DNA from: Ryuthela nishihirai
Lineage: Eukaryota; Arthropoda; Arachnida; Araneae; Heptathelidae
Direction of reading: 5' to 3'
Assembly: GCA_038380435.1 (NCBI GenBank)
Contig: JAWZYU010000128.1
Span: forward strand, 186,001-250,000
Length of the DNA: 64,000 nucleotides
Program-made: the position numbers and the translations under genes
The notes under the pieces: generated by a model
What the model was told of the DNA's origin: nothing
The model's input: only the letters and a program-made list of their open reading frames with translations
Databases searched by the model: none
In this document: positions 35,361 to 47,900 of the stretch, piece by piece
How positions within the stretch are numbered: the first letter of the stretch is position 1
How the letters are laid out: every line of letters begins with the position of its first letter

Positions 35361-36144
35361 TGCTGTTGAAAAATGGTTCAGGAATTTATCACATGGTGGT
35401 AGCTTCACAACTTCAGTATTTTTTACCAGCAGCCTAAAGTAAACGAAGATCAGTATTGCATTTACTGTTTTTGCGAAGAATATTTTGTGCTATAGTTTTC
35501 GAAGTTCAGCGGAATGACGCTAGTCTTAGGAATTTATGCCTTTGAACATAAATCATGAACACTTGACTATTTACAACACAATTACATTTCTTGAAATATT
35601 CCCTATCACTTGTGACAAATACGCTATTCACACGAAAAAAAAATCGGACCAGTTTTAGAGGCAAAAGTTTTAAAAAATAATTGAAAAAATACGAACAAGC
35701 CATCTGATTCGAATTTCACTAAAAGAGGCAATATGTACGAAAGTTTTGAAGCGTAAAAAAAACGATAATCCTGGTTTCTTAGGCAAAAATTTAAGAGAGT
35801 TCACAGTGGTATTTGCAAAAATATTAAGAAAGTTCACACTACAAAACTATTTAAAATTTCGTGGTGTATTACAGAATGGGTTACAGGTATTATAAAGAAA
35901 ATGTAGTTTTGAACCTAGTTAAAAAAGGAAAAGTAGCTCCACTTTTTGATCTGTCTGCCTATGTGTGCATATTTTTTTCGTATTTCGAAATATTATTAAA
36001 AATTCTTTTTGATTAGATTGGTATTGATGAAATAATACAATCGCACTTTCGCCGAATATTTCAATAACGTCCTATAATGGTGGAAAAAGTGTGAAAATGG
36101 CACAATATTTGACAAACATTGCCAACGATATGTTTATGATAAAT

Positions 36145-36352
36145 AAAAAAAAAACATATACCCACTCAAGCAGCTGCTTGCCACAGAGGTCTGACAGGAG
36201 CCTCTCAGTTTATATGCCAGAGTAGAAGGTCTGAGAGGATGGCAGGGCCTCAGCAGAAAAATGACACAAACATCCATGCCTTACCCGGGGCTCGAACCCA
36301 GATCCCGTAGATCAATCAGTAGCCAAGCGCGCTAACCACTCGGCCACGAGAA
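36145..36352 (-). mobile_element. SINE-B full-length copy
   Basis: Minus orientation from aagcagctgcttgccacag to taaccactcggccacgag, with intact body palindromes and B box. It is inserted in a copy of the ~250-bp-unit repeat. Confidence 0.9.
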
Positions 36353-37079
36353 ATTTGAAATTTGGAAGATAGATTATGGTGGTTACATAGTTTACATTGG
36401 CAGCAATGATTGGCTTCGTGCTTCCAAAAGATAGCTGGGAAAATGCAATTTTTTGTTTAATGAGGAACTCCATTTGTGTGGTAAAAGTACTAATAAAATA
36501 TTAATGCCTGCATTTTCCAATCATCCATTACATCAAATTTCTAATATGAGAGGAATGTAAAGATCGAAAATAAGAACTTCATTCTTTCTGAAAACGAGTA
36601 TCCCTTTTTCACCAGAGGCGATATGTATTCTTCTAGTTGCTAATTGTGTTCCATTTCCTTCTCTCGTAAGTTATATGGAAAAATTACGAAGATTATCGAT
36701 CTAAAGATTTTTTATTATCAGAATGTCGAAGTGTATTTTTCTTCTTATTTGGGAAAGGGGCAATGTTGCCTCTCTGTAAATGTTACTAGCAATCAGCTAA
36801 GCTATTTAGTTGAAATTTATAACGAAGTATATTTTGAGCTGAATAAATATCCTTTTATGGGCTTTATGGCAAACTTACTGGAAGCTGTGAGAGGGGGGGG
36901 GGGGCTATTTCTAGATTTTCAAGTATGGCATGCTATGTTGGTAGTGAATTTATAATTTTCTGTCTTAAATTTCCAGACACATTTCTCATTAATTATGAGT
37001 GTTTATCTTCAAAACCTTAAAGAATACAATGCTCATTGTGAAAACTGGAGTAACATGAAATTAGTGCCTAAAAGTTGCA

Positions 37080-37437
37080 AGGTGACTGTTTGGCTTAGTT
37101 GGTAGTGTTGGAAGCCTCTACTCTATAGTTTCCAGGTTCGAGTCCCAAATATAGAAGCGTTCAGATTTATTTCCATTAAATCCAAACCCTTCACTTGTTG
37201 AGAAAGCAGAACCGATGGGACGATGCCTTCCTGCGGTTGCGACGTAACGCCGTGGTCCGTGTGGAGGTAACCACACTCTGTGCACTTTTATTGATGGCCT
37301 TGAAGGAAGGTTTCCATCTGTCTCTTAACAACAGCCCAAAGAGTCTTCTTTATCCCACCCATGTATAAACCTTTGAGGTCCTTATTACCTGGCATTTAGC
37401 TAATTGTGTGCACGAGTGTGCGACTGAGAAGTAAATA
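37080..37437 (+). mobile_element. Old SINE-A relic
   Basis: Plus orientation with a degenerate A box (tggcttagttggtagtg) and preserved B box (ccaggttcgagtccc), then a diverged body including ccatctgtctctt and the tail-like ggcatttagctaattgtgtgc. Confidence 0.75.
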
Positions 37438-37924
37438 ACTCCAATAAATAAAGGTATCTGCTGTAGAGTGATTTAATAAAATGGATTTTAAAATAACACT
37501 TCTGCTAAGATTTTCAACAAATTTCGCTATTTTTTCGAACCGTAATCCCAAGCTACAGTACGGAATTTATATACTCCTCCCCCCACGAAAAACTATCATA
37601 TTCACTGGGAAAACCCAACGTTTTAAATTTATTGTTTTCTTTCTTTGTAAGTACTAATAAAATATTATTATTTAAATTTTCCAAATCATCTGTTGGTTCG
37701 AATTATCACTGTTGAAGAGTACAAAATTTGGAAAACGAGAAATTTCGTTCTCTTTGAAAAGGAACATCCTATATTCTCCACAGGCGATATATGTTCTTCC
37801 AGTGTTTTGACAGAAATTATTCTTACCGAAAAGGGCAGAGTATGATTTTTCTCATCTTGGAAGCGATCTTTCAAAAAGTATTATTCCAAAGTATGTGTAC
37901 GGTACATGAAATTCAATACGGTCC

Positions 37925-38135
37925 CCTTTCAGATGAGGGGCGCATATAAATACAAAATGAGGGGTTTAGAAAAATACAAGATGAGGAGGCTCAGAAAAAG
38001 ACTGCTATGAAACTATACCGCGGTGCAATTTCTATTCTTGCCTCTGGCACAAAGATAGCTAGTTACGGCTCTGCCCCCCCCCCCCCCTCACAGCATGGGG
38101 TGTCTGTGTGTGTGTGTGTGTGTGTGTGGAGGGAG
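37925..38135 (+). repeat. Purine-rich minisatellite plus shared 3' module
   Basis: Units like aaatacaagatgagg precede a ~110-bp module starting ctatgaaacta and including agctagttacggctctgc. A related arrangement occurs at 58,855-59,010. It ends in poly-C (about 38,076-38,089) and (GT)n (about 38,103-38,128) tracts. Confidence 0.6.
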
Positions 38136-38219
38136 CAGGTTGATCCATTTGACAGAGCTCCAGACCCAATATTTTATTTTCCTAATTTCTACTCCCAAAT
38201 GCGATTGCATTAAGATTTT

Positions 38220-38475
38220 CTTCCGTTAATCCCCGTGAGAAAGGGGTCACCACTGGGCTTCTGAAGATTGCCGTCCGTCGATGGGACATTAACCTGTGGA
38301 TAAAACGCCATACCCTATATAAGTAAAAGAATGCACTGAATTCTCTTGATGGGAGATTACCATCTGTCTCCTAATAGCTGCCCAGTGGATCTCCTACACC
38401 AACTTTCTCCAAGCCCTTTTGACCTGGCCATTTAGCCTGTTGTGTGCTAAAGTGTGCAGCTTAGAGGTTAAACCT
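38220..38475 (+). mobile_element. Headless SINE-A relic
   Basis: Plus orientation body from about cttccgttaatccccgtg through the ccgtccgtcgatgggac block to a diverged tail (gtgcagcttagaggtt). The tRNA head is absent. Confidence 0.75.
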
Positions 38476-38632
38476 AAGGCTTAACCACCCCCAAGTGCTG
38501 AGTAAAATAACTTTGTCTCTTTACTATTTACTTGATTCCTAATCAGAGGTACACGAATTTGCACATCGTACAATCGTTTATTACGGTATAATAATCTTTC
38601 ATCCCTGAATTTTCATTATTACTGAAGTGCGC

Positions 38633-38815
38633 TTAGCCTATAACTAACGGGGCGTGGGTTGGAATCCCTGATAAGGCATGGATTTTTCTTTTTCTGTGTT
38701 GTCTTTCTACTGACGTTTCGCCTTCATCCCAGTTCTTCTCCACAGCGTATTGTTCGTACTAACAGGCTTCTCTCACATCTCTGTGACTGGCTGCTCTAAT
38801 AATTTATTTATTTTT
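38633..38815 (+). mobile_element. Diverged SINE-B
   Basis: Plus orientation with gtgggttggaatccctgat near the B-box position, the ataaggcatgga segment and a body ending ctgctctaataatttattt. Considerably decayed. Confidence 0.65.
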
Positions 38816-38819
38816 CAGA

Positions 38820-41000
38820 GTGCTATAAATAATACTAACTACCTAAGCTTTATCAGAGAATTTTCTTGGAGCACGTTTTCAGCATGTTCGCACAAAACTT
38901 ATGTTATATATAACATATTTCCATAGGCCTTGGTTAGTATTGAATAAAAAGTGGATTGGTGAAGGAAAAGTGGGTTGAACTTTTCGGAATGTCGCCATTT
39001 CTAGTAATATATCCATTGCCGATTTAGAAAGAGAATTTCAGGATGTGAATGGAAAGCATATTCGTAGATAAAGTAAAATTTTAGTGTAAAGTGTTTTATT
39101 GAAGATAAATTAATCATCATAACACGTGACTCTTTAATTCTATATTTTCTACATAATTCACTCAATATTTAAAGGGTTATAGAAATTTAAATATTTAACA
39201 AGTTCATTGTTTCAGAAATCTATTCCAGAAGTACTTTAAAACTATAAAATAATTTTATATAGGTCGGATCAAGAAAAAAAAAATATGGGAAGAGCAATTA
39301 ACTGGATCGAACCGGAAAAGAAATAAAAGATGGAAAATAGCTGAATTGGTGTTTCTGTATAAAATTGCCACTCCGTTGCAGTGCTCGGATTGCAGTGTCA
39401 AAAAGATTTTCAAATATTTTTGAAAAATCGTGTTGCGTATTTGTTTCATATTGTTTTCATCTCCATTCCGGTTACTAACATTCTGAAGATGAGGGAAAGA
39501 GGAACATGTCCTCCCCTCCACCGCAATAATAAATGAAAATGAATGAAATATAATATGAAACAAACATGTAACCAATTTTATCAAATAATTGTATATTTTG
39601 AAGTTTGTATAAATAATTATTGCTCTGTTAGTAAAGATTATATAAGTTCCTTACGCATTGCTTCTGTTAAATATTCCAGCATATGCAACTCCTTAAATAA
39701 TAAGAGAATATTTTATATTTTAAGTTAGAAAGCTCCAAAAGTTAGCATTCTGTTAAAAAATGTGAAAATTCTTTTATGTTGTTGTCTAAGCATTATATCT
39801 ATACGCAGACACTGAACAGAAAAAACGTTTCATGTTATTTGAATATGGGGTCATATTCAGATATCAATAACTTCTTAAGTAATAATAATATGGACAAAAT
39901 ATGACTATAGTTATATTTGAGGTCTCTATCAAATCTCTTTAAATATAGAATTATTCGCAAATAATTTTTCAGTGTCCAAATAATTCTGTAAGCTGGAAAA
40001 TGTACTCAATCAAAACCTGAAAAATTATTACATCATATTAAAATGAAAAAGAAACATTCTGTAAACTTTAATAAAATGTATATTTTAGCTGCATATGTAA
40101 TGATTGAACAGTATATGAATTTTGAATGATTTTTGGTTAACAAGGAAAGTAAATGTTAAATATTCCAGATTCTATAACTCATTAAATATTAAAAATATCA
40201 AAAGTAGGTATTTAAGCAGACCGCAGTCAGAATTTCAAATGTGATTGCCAATAATCACAATTTTCTATAAAAAGCGCTTTTAAGAAATTGTAGATGTGAA
40301 TTTGATTCCCTCTTGATCAAACATTTAACTATTTGAACTGTTTCTACTTTCTGTTGAGAACCTATCAATGCATGAATTTATTATTCAGTCTTAAGACTCT
40401 TTGATATCCCCTTGAAATCCAAAAGAATTATTCCATGTTTCCTTTGGTTTTTGCTGAAATGCAAGTTACAAGAACGAAATAAACACACCACATTCTGCAT
40501 TCCACTCTTAGAGTCCCCCTGTTGCCTGGAGGGAGTTTGTCAATTAGACGTTAATTGATGGTCGTTTGAACCCTCTGAGCGGGAGATGCACAAAGAGGGG
40601 ATGGAGAGTTCACCCGTTCAACCTACCTTCTCCCGGCCGACGGGCCGGTATGGTAGCGAAAGCCATTCGACCGGTACGGCCGGAACGGTAGTGAAAGGGT
40701 TAATTCTCAGATTATTGGCAACCGTCAATAAAACGTTTTCCGCAGGAAGGGTATGTGATGAAGAAAAAAAAACACTCTTAATGAAATATACCACTAATAA
40801 TTATACAGAGGGAATAAGTGAAATTGAAAAAAATGTTTATTTTATTTTGCGTAAACGGTAGGACTGTTCTCAGAGTGTTGAAATAATGCTTATGATATCG
40901 ACGACTCTAAATAAATCGTGGTTCTGTGAAAATGCAGAATGATAGGGAAAACATCAGCCACCGGCAGAATATGGGCTCGGCAGAATATGGGCTCGATAAA
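38820..41000. other. AT-rich intergenic stretch before the assembly gap
   Basis: No gene seen. A small GC-rich patch at about 40,630-40,705 contains two partial repeats of a ggtag(c/t)gaaag-ending unit. The last 40 bases hold two tandem copies of the 16-mer cggcagaatatgggct. Confidence 0.55.
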
Positions 41001-41200
41001 NNNNNNNNNNNNNNNNNNNNNNNNNNNNNNNNNNNNNNNNNNNNNNNNNNNNNNNNNNNNNNNNNNNNNNNNNNNNNNNNNNNNNNNNNNNNNNNNNNNN
41101 NNNNNNNNNNNNNNNNNNNNNNNNNNNNNNNNNNNNNNNNNNNNNNNNNNNNNNNNNNNNNNNNNNNNNNNNNNNNNNNNNNNNNNNNNNNNNNNNNNNN
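41001..41200. other. Assembly gap of exactly 200 N
   Basis: A run of 200 undetermined bases; the round length suggests a scaffolding placeholder rather than a measured gap. Copy B of the duplicon begins at the next base. Confidence 0.99.
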
Positions 41201-42991
41201 CTTAACCTCATCCTTCTAACATCTAATTTTCTTAATCTTTACATTATTATCTACTTTGTACTTAACGAAATCACTAGGTTTTAAATCTCTTTTTCTGATA
41301 ATAATATTCTTCCTATCACCTTTCTCCTTATCAGATACCTTACAAATTATTTCACACTTATTATTCAGGGAATAATATTTACTTTATTAAATGTAGCCAT
41401 ATCTCTAGTACCTAAATCCTTATTTAAATCTAACTTGATCTCATCGTTCTGACATTTAAACTTCTCATTCTTTACAAAATTATTTATTTCCCTCTTATCG
41501 AAACCACAAGGTTCTAAATCTCTCTCTCTGATAATAATATTTTTTCTAACACCTTTCTCCATGTCAGATACCTTATGAAATATTTCGCACCTATCATTTA
41601 GAGAAATATTTTCTTTACTAGATGTAGCAACATCTCTGTTATATAAATCCTTACTTAAATCTATTTGAATCTCATCCTTCTTACATTTAATTTTCTTGAT
41701 CTTTACATCATTTTCTACTTCGCTTTTAACGAACTTACGAGGTTCTAAATCTCTTTCTCTGATAATAATATTTTCACTATCACCTTTCTCCTTATCAGAT
41801 AAATTACAAAATTTTTCACACTTATCATTTAGAGGAATATTTTCTTTACTAAATTTAGGCACATTCGTTTCCACCTTAAAGTTAATGATATTCTTAGCTT
41901 TATTACTGAACACATTTTTCGTACCATTTACCTTATCATTAAGGATATTGGTGTCAACATTGGGCTTCCTCAACGGAAAAATACTCCGATCTTTCCAGTC
42001 AGCCCTGGGCTCTCTAATGGTTCTTCCACCTGCATTAGGCCCAAACCTGATTTCAACAGAAATCTTTTCACCTACTGGCTTCTCACCATTATCATGCTCA
42101 AAAATCTTCGGGCATTTGCCAAATTTCGACAACGCCTCATCATTCCTCTCCAAGTTACTGACACCATGACTCTTAATACCTAGAATATTATCTAATACTT
42201 TCCTTGTAGTACTCTTAGGTTTATTACTACTTTTCCCTTCTCAGGCACATAATTGCTTTCATTAACACAAGAATTATCACTTTCATAACTACTTTACTGT
42301 TATTACTCTTCCTATTTCTCTCATCGAACTTGTTCTCACTATCATAGTTAATATCACTTTCTGCATTAAACCTTGGAAACCTATTCAGACTTATCGGATT
42401 ATCCTCACAATCACTCGCAGAGCAAAATTTAAATTTTTGCTGTAAATTATCTTTACTGATATTTATATTTTTAACAGAATTATCACCGTTATTTTTCACC
42501 TTTGTCTTACCTTCAAAACTACTCACATATCTTTCCACTTGCCAAGCTAATTCCCTAGCTTCCCTTTCCTCCTTTGTCCTCTTATATTTCCTGTCTGTTT
42601 CTTCCATCCTTTTCTTAAAATCCCTATCTCTTTCTTCTTTCTATTTCTGATATTCCATTTCACATTATTCTGCCTTTTTTTTATATTTTTCTATCTATTC
42701 CTTCTGCCTCTCTTTTATATTTCCAATCTATTTCTTCTCTCCTCCTAGCTATTTCTTCTTCCTTCTCTTATATTCCATCTCCATGATTGATTTCGGGCCT
42801 GAATCAGTCATTTTGACCGGATACGAACCACATCCGCTAGCACCCTGTTTTATCCCAACATCGCTCCCAATACTATCAATTTCAGTAGTTACCCCACTTT
42901 CCCCAGCCTCAATGTGTCTGGTTATATCATCCCTCGCGTCCTGTTCCGTTCCACCCTTATTATTTTCACGACTCATAAGCATCATTGGCAA
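41201..42991 (-). pseudogene. Decayed Lys/Glu-rich repeat protein gene, copy B
   Basis: Counterpart of 172-2,631, cut at its 3' side by the assembly gap. On the minus strand the 80-residue N-terminus (42,749-42,991) is well conserved and ends at the same stop as copy A. A Lys/Glu-rich stretch and a 126-residue frame (42,227-42,607) follow, then a 262-residue repeat-bearing frame (41,365-42,153) after a frameshift. The frameshift lesions differ from those in copy A: single-base losses near 42,235 and 42,285 here, versus an 8-bp loss there. The Gln-to-stop change near 41,214 is shared. This order of lesions suggests decay had begun before the duplication and continued independently. Confidence 0.6.
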
Positions 42992-43092
42992 CTGAAATCA
43001 GTCTAAAAATAGAAGCAACAGAAAAACCACAGAACTTTCCTTTCCGTGAAAATTAGCTCTGCTTACTTCCTGCTTGGAGTCTCCTTCCAAGA

Positions 43093-43344
43093 CTAGGAAC
43101 CTCTTTCAGAGCGACGGATCTTGGCACACGGAACCTCAGCGAAGACCTCGATGATGTAGTATTTGGGGAAACTGCACTCACCGACCTTGGCACACGGAAC
43201 ATCGGCGAAGATCTCGACGACTTCGTAGTTAGGGAAATTGCACTCTGTAGAACACTGCACGGGGTGCGGATTAGCCCACTGAACTGTTTGTAGCTTCCTC
43301 ACTTTCCGTAAACACTGGCGCAGAAGCAGAAATTTTTCAAGCAT
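43093..43344 (-). CDS. Small uncharacterised ORF (83 aa), copy B
   Basis: Uninterrupted minus-strand frame from ATG at 43,344, orthologous to the disrupted frame at 2,733-2,984. The second half has two similar ~24-residue segments with the shared core EVPCAK or DVPCAK. Its third codon positions are GC-rich against AT-rich surroundings. There is no signal peptide or known domain that I recognise. It may be the first exon of the adjacent repeat-protein gene or an independent small gene; most A/B differences change residues, so current function is doubtful. Confidence 0.4.
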   Translation of the reverse strand: MLEKFLLLRQCLRKVRKLQTVQWANPHPVQCSTECNFPNYEVVEIFADVPCAKVGECSFPKYYIIEVFAEVPCAKIRRSERGS

Positions 43345-43528
43345 TTTCTCTTCTTTCCAGGGAAATGTTCTTCCTCTTTTTCTTTTATATTAATGGACCT
43401 CTTCTTAGGTTTACAAATGCCGATCTTGATCAGACTCTGCCAAATGTGATGTCCGGTTCCAGTAGGAGAGACGATTTATCGTATGCCTCTCAAGGACGAT
43501 GAATTTTTTGCTCGATGATTACTTCACC

Positions 43529-43826
43529 TTCACTTCCGTGAAAAGACAGGATATTAGGGCCGTTGAATAAGCGTAGTCCATAAATTAACTGCACTCTCAT
43601 TTTAGGTTTCATTCCAAAAGTGTTCTCGTTCTCCAAGAGTAGTATATAAAAATGAAATAAATACCCCCACAAGCAGCTGCTTGTCACAGAGGTCTGACAG
43701 GAGCCTGTCAGTTTATATGCCACAGTAGAAGGTCTGAGAGGATGGCAGGACCTCAGCAGAATAACGACACAAACAGCCATGCCTTATCCGATACTTTATA
43801 CAATTACAAAACTTTAAAACCTAGCT
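43529..43826. repeat. Copy-B-only segment carrying a SINE-B
   Basis: About 300 bp absent from copy A near 3,165-3,172. It includes unique sequence on both sides of a SINE-B (43,651-43,790, minus), so it is larger than a simple SINE insertion. A deletion in copy A is the simplest explanation. Confidence 0.75.
43651..43790 (-). mobile_element. SINE-B copy, head truncated
   Basis: Minus orientation from caagcagctgcttgtcacag to gccatgccttatccg. The tRNA-like head beyond that point is missing. Confidence 0.87.
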
Positions 43827-44805
43827 TTACATTTACCTTTATCAAGAACAAATCAGAAGGAATGGTTGCTTAGCTGTCTTGCATGCACATTTTTTCCGCA
43901 ATATTGCCCTTTGTTGCTGGAACACTATACTGAACAATAAAACACTTTGGATTATAATGCAACTAATATTTCTATTCGAGTGTCTGACACTTTCTCCTAG
44001 TGCTAAACAATTTTCTTCTTATATTCACTTCAGTAAAGCTTTTTTTCGCAGTTAAAGAAATTACAGATAGTAAATGAACTAAGTGAACCCGCTCTGTCCC
44101 TACTAAAATTGTTCCAGATTCACCCACCTCACACACTAATCCAACACCTGTTTAACCTCCAAAAAATACATCTATGGTTCCTAGATTAATATGTTTCTGT
44201 TCGGTCTGTGACCCAGCTCAACGCCCCCCCCCCCATGAGTTATGTAAAAGATATTATTTTTAGTGAAAATTTAATACTTATATTTTGACGTTTTTTTATT
44301 AAACTAGATTTATTTAACTATTTTAGTCACTATGTTTTAGCTTTTGGCATAAATCACCACTAACAGCAATATGAAATGAAGGAGTGGAGACAGAATTATT
44401 AAATTGAGGAAAGAGCCAAAGCCTAAGGCTACCGAAGTTCTCAGTTTGGCACTGATTTGGTTTATCTATGCTTGACAGTTATAATCCGTCTTTCTCTTTT
44501 ACAATGACACTAATCTGTCTTTAAGATTTTCACAGTTATCCTGGTCTAACAATAGTTAGAAGCTGTTGTTACAAAAATGAAAGCACTAGCTTAAACGTTG
44601 GTCAGTTGAAGGTCCACCTCGTCATTGAGAAACTCTATGCAGAACCAATGACAAGGCTTGATGAGCCTTGAATTTGTAGTGACAATATCTTTTGCTGTTT
44701 GAGTGAATAGTGAGGACAGGATTCTGCTGCAGTGGTTCAGCACTTTGCTTAGCGTTTGAAGTAAGGTATTGGTTTGAGGATTTTTTATCAACTAAGAACA
44801 GCAAA

Positions 44806-44850
44806 ATGTCTTTAATGGAAACATCGCGATATTCCAGTAGTTGTCCCAAC
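44806..44850 (+). CDS. SOCS-box protein copy B, exon 1 (start codon)
   Basis: 15 codons from ATG to a donor (aac/gtaagtg), orthologous to 4,171-4,215. Two silent changes and one replacement (Arg11Ser) distinguish the copies. Preservation of ATG, frame and splice donor in both copies is the main reason for calling this tiny exon. Confidence 0.66.
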
Positions 44851-44898
44851 GTAAGTGTTACTTCAATTTCAATCATTAAAAATTTTATTGATTTATTT

Positions 44899-44938
44899 AA
44901 GGGGATGCTATTGAGAACAGCGGAAAACTTCATGTTAC
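44899..44938 (+). repeat. 40-bp templated insertion
   Basis: The segment beginning aaggggatgctattgagaac is identical to 47,273-47,312 in the same duplicon and absent at the orthologous place in copy A (near 4,260). It carries the copy-B-specific base (cttcatgttac, not ctttatgttac), so its source was copy B itself, 2.4 kb downstream. Confidence 0.85.
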
Positions 44939-47900
44939 TAATAATTTACAGCACTCTGAGTTTGCTGATTAACTGAAGTTTTAAAGTTGTTTTAAGAACG
45001 CTTCCGACGTATTTCGTGAAAGCAGTTGAGAAGGTGGATTGACGTCTTCATGATTACAGTTTGTTCTAGGGAATAATGGTGTTGAAACACCCAATATTAT
45101 GATGAATGAGAAACTCTGATAATGATTAATTTTGCTAGTCCCATTTGTAAATATTTAAGTTTATTTCAGACTACAGTTTGAAGCATATCGGGTTTTAAGC
45201 GTGATCATAAAATTTCTAAACCAATAAATACAGTGTTGAAGGAGTTAAGACGTAGCTTTCTCGAAGTGGTATTATGTTATTGAAGAACATGCTATAATAT
45301 ATTTTGATGATTTACATATTAAAACTACTCCTATATTATTATTCTCCTTAAACACTATTACCGATATATTACAGTTGTGACAATTGTTCTACCAACCTTC
45401 GACGTGTTTTCGACCCCGTTTTCCAAATATTTTCTCTTTTTACAAGAACTATTACATTATACAAATTAGAACATTATTTGGAAGAGAGAAAATTTTGTTA
45501 TTTTAGCCACTAGAAATACAAAATATTAAGGTAATAGTGTTTGGAACAATAATATTTCTGAAACAATAGGGAGGATTAAATATGTCATTTGAGGTATTAA
45601 GAAAACAATAATTCTGAATTTCGTTTGAGAGCGAACATTTGTCAAGATTGGCATAATACTAATACGCAAAAATAGCAATTTCGTCTAGAGAGCAAACATA
45701 ATTTATACAAAATAATGAAAGTTATGGTAGCTCAGAATTTTCATGAGTGAACTTTCATATATCAGTGGTTTGAGAAATATTGTTAATCTGCTCCAAATAG
45801 GCTGATAATGAAAACTGTTATTACAAATGGCCTGAGGGGATATTCTTATGTATATTGGATTATGAGAAACAGATTTCTCATTTCATTTATAACGTGTATC
45901 AGTGACATGCAATCAGCAGATCACTCTAGCATTATGGCATAAAATTGTCTTGTCGGTAATAAGGAAATATTTTTGCAAAAGTGTCCAATGATTTTTTTTC
46001 TAACAAATCTGATTTGTGACCGAACGATATGTTGAGTCATTTAAATATGTGGAGCTAGAGCAATTTCATGCAGGACTTTGAAATTCTACATCTCCTCTTG
46101 TCGAACGATTCTCGGCCGGAATGAAAACTGTATTCATTTGTAGGTATATTTGTGAATATCTTTCTCTAATGAATTCAATCGAAAGAAAATTTTGTTGACA
46201 AATGACTAAAGAGCATTTGTTGTCAAGTATAATGATTTTATAGTTTATTTTACGATTATAAATTGTAAGATAAACAAAAGACACTTATTAATATTTTAGA
46301 TAAAAATCCCTGTTTCTCATGTACCTAAGATGTTTTTGGTATTTTCTCAATTACTCAAAAAATATTTTTATTTGAGTAATAAATAATCATAAAGACATAA
46401 TAAATATTATAGCAGACGCCCGCGTTAACCATACTTTGTCGATTCATGAAGAATATCATCACTTACATCTCATTTTACTGGTCTACGTGAGAAGGAGAAG
46501 AGTAAAGCAGAGTAAGAAATAGTGCTCTCCTGAATAGCTCTCGAAAGTAACTAAGCATAATTTCTTGATTTTGTGACACAGCAGCGCATGCTATAGTGTA
46601 CGGAACAAATCTGAGAAACAAAAATGCTATATAAAGTGCATTTCTTTCAGAAAATCAAATATAGAGTGGGAAATCTAATTATCTCTAAACGCTGTCCAAT
46701 ACCCGTTTACAAAAAGAAATTTAATGTCATTTTCTGTTTAGATCTATTGAAAGGTTCAAATTCAAAATAATGGATGAATTGGAACAGAAAAGAGGTAATA
46801 CTTAATCATTGCATATCCATGTCGAAAAAATTGTACAATTATCTCTTAAAACGTAAAAAAAAATAATTTTCCAACACTCTTAGGCAGATGTCAATTTCAT
46901 CATCGTAAACCCTTTGATCACAATACTTTTAACCAAAACTTAAAACTTTGGTCACGAAGAGATGACGATATGTTTTAAATGTTTAGCCATTTTTCTAAAG
47001 TTTGCGTCTTTAAAATTACTCCAAAATTTGAAGTTCAAAAATATTTGCCAGAGATTGAAAAAAAACACAAAACTACAAAGTTAATAGCATTAAACGGTTT
47101 TAGAGAGTCAAACAATTTATCGAGGATCCAAATTGTAAACCTATCAAATAATAGAGAGCACTTTAAGGACCTGTGATCCTATAGTCATTTACCGCTGCTC
47201 CCATCATTTATCCAATGGTTCAATTAATAATGTTTAGATTACTTACAAAAAAGTTGCTAAATAAGAACAAAAAAGGGGATGCTATTGAGAACAGCGGAAA
47301 ACTTCATGTTACAATTTTTTTTTATAAGCACAATAAAACAGTTCATAGCACAAATATTTTGTCACTTACGGAAACATTTCTGCATTTCCTGTTATTAGCC
47401 TACCTGATACTTCAAGTTGCTTTTGGCAATGGACGTAAAACTCTAAAAATAATAGATTACTTTTCTTTTGAAATTATATTCAAAATATTCACCCTATCCA
47501 CTCTTGTGGATTACTCAAAATTTTCACCAGGTTCTAGCGACACTTAAAGTTCTACAATATTTCCGGTAAGTAGAGTTGATTATTCTGCCAAATTAAAAAG
47601 ACGCACTTGCTTACATGTTCTAAACCGAAATACTTTCAGTTCAAGAACGTGATTAAATTCTTCCAGTTTTACACCTTTAAACACTAGCAACCAATTTTGC
47701 TTATTTGAATTATGATACGTTCATGTCCGGATCTAAATAAAGCAGAAGTAGGGGAGGGGGCAGTGACTCGATTGACTCACTACTATTTGACAGTTCTTTC
47801 TCTGTTCAGAGAAAAAATTATTGATGAGGGAGTGGGATTCGTCAGTTGTTCGAAACTGGCAATTTAAGTGGTAGAAACAAATTAGTTAGAATGCTAAGAG

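Larger units (their letters stand above)
35920..37900. repeat. Dispersed ~250-bp-unit repeat family, second locus
   Basis: Segments near 35,990-36,140, 36,355-36,640 and 37,620-37,850 resemble units seen at 16.8-18.1 kb. Shared landmarks are aaaaattcttttt with tattgatgaaata nearby, and agaacttcattctttctg followed by gccacaggcgat/accagaggcgat and attcttctagttg. A SINE-B interrupts it at 36,145-36,352. A 103-codon frame at 36,644-36,955 within it has no domain. Confidence 0.5.
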
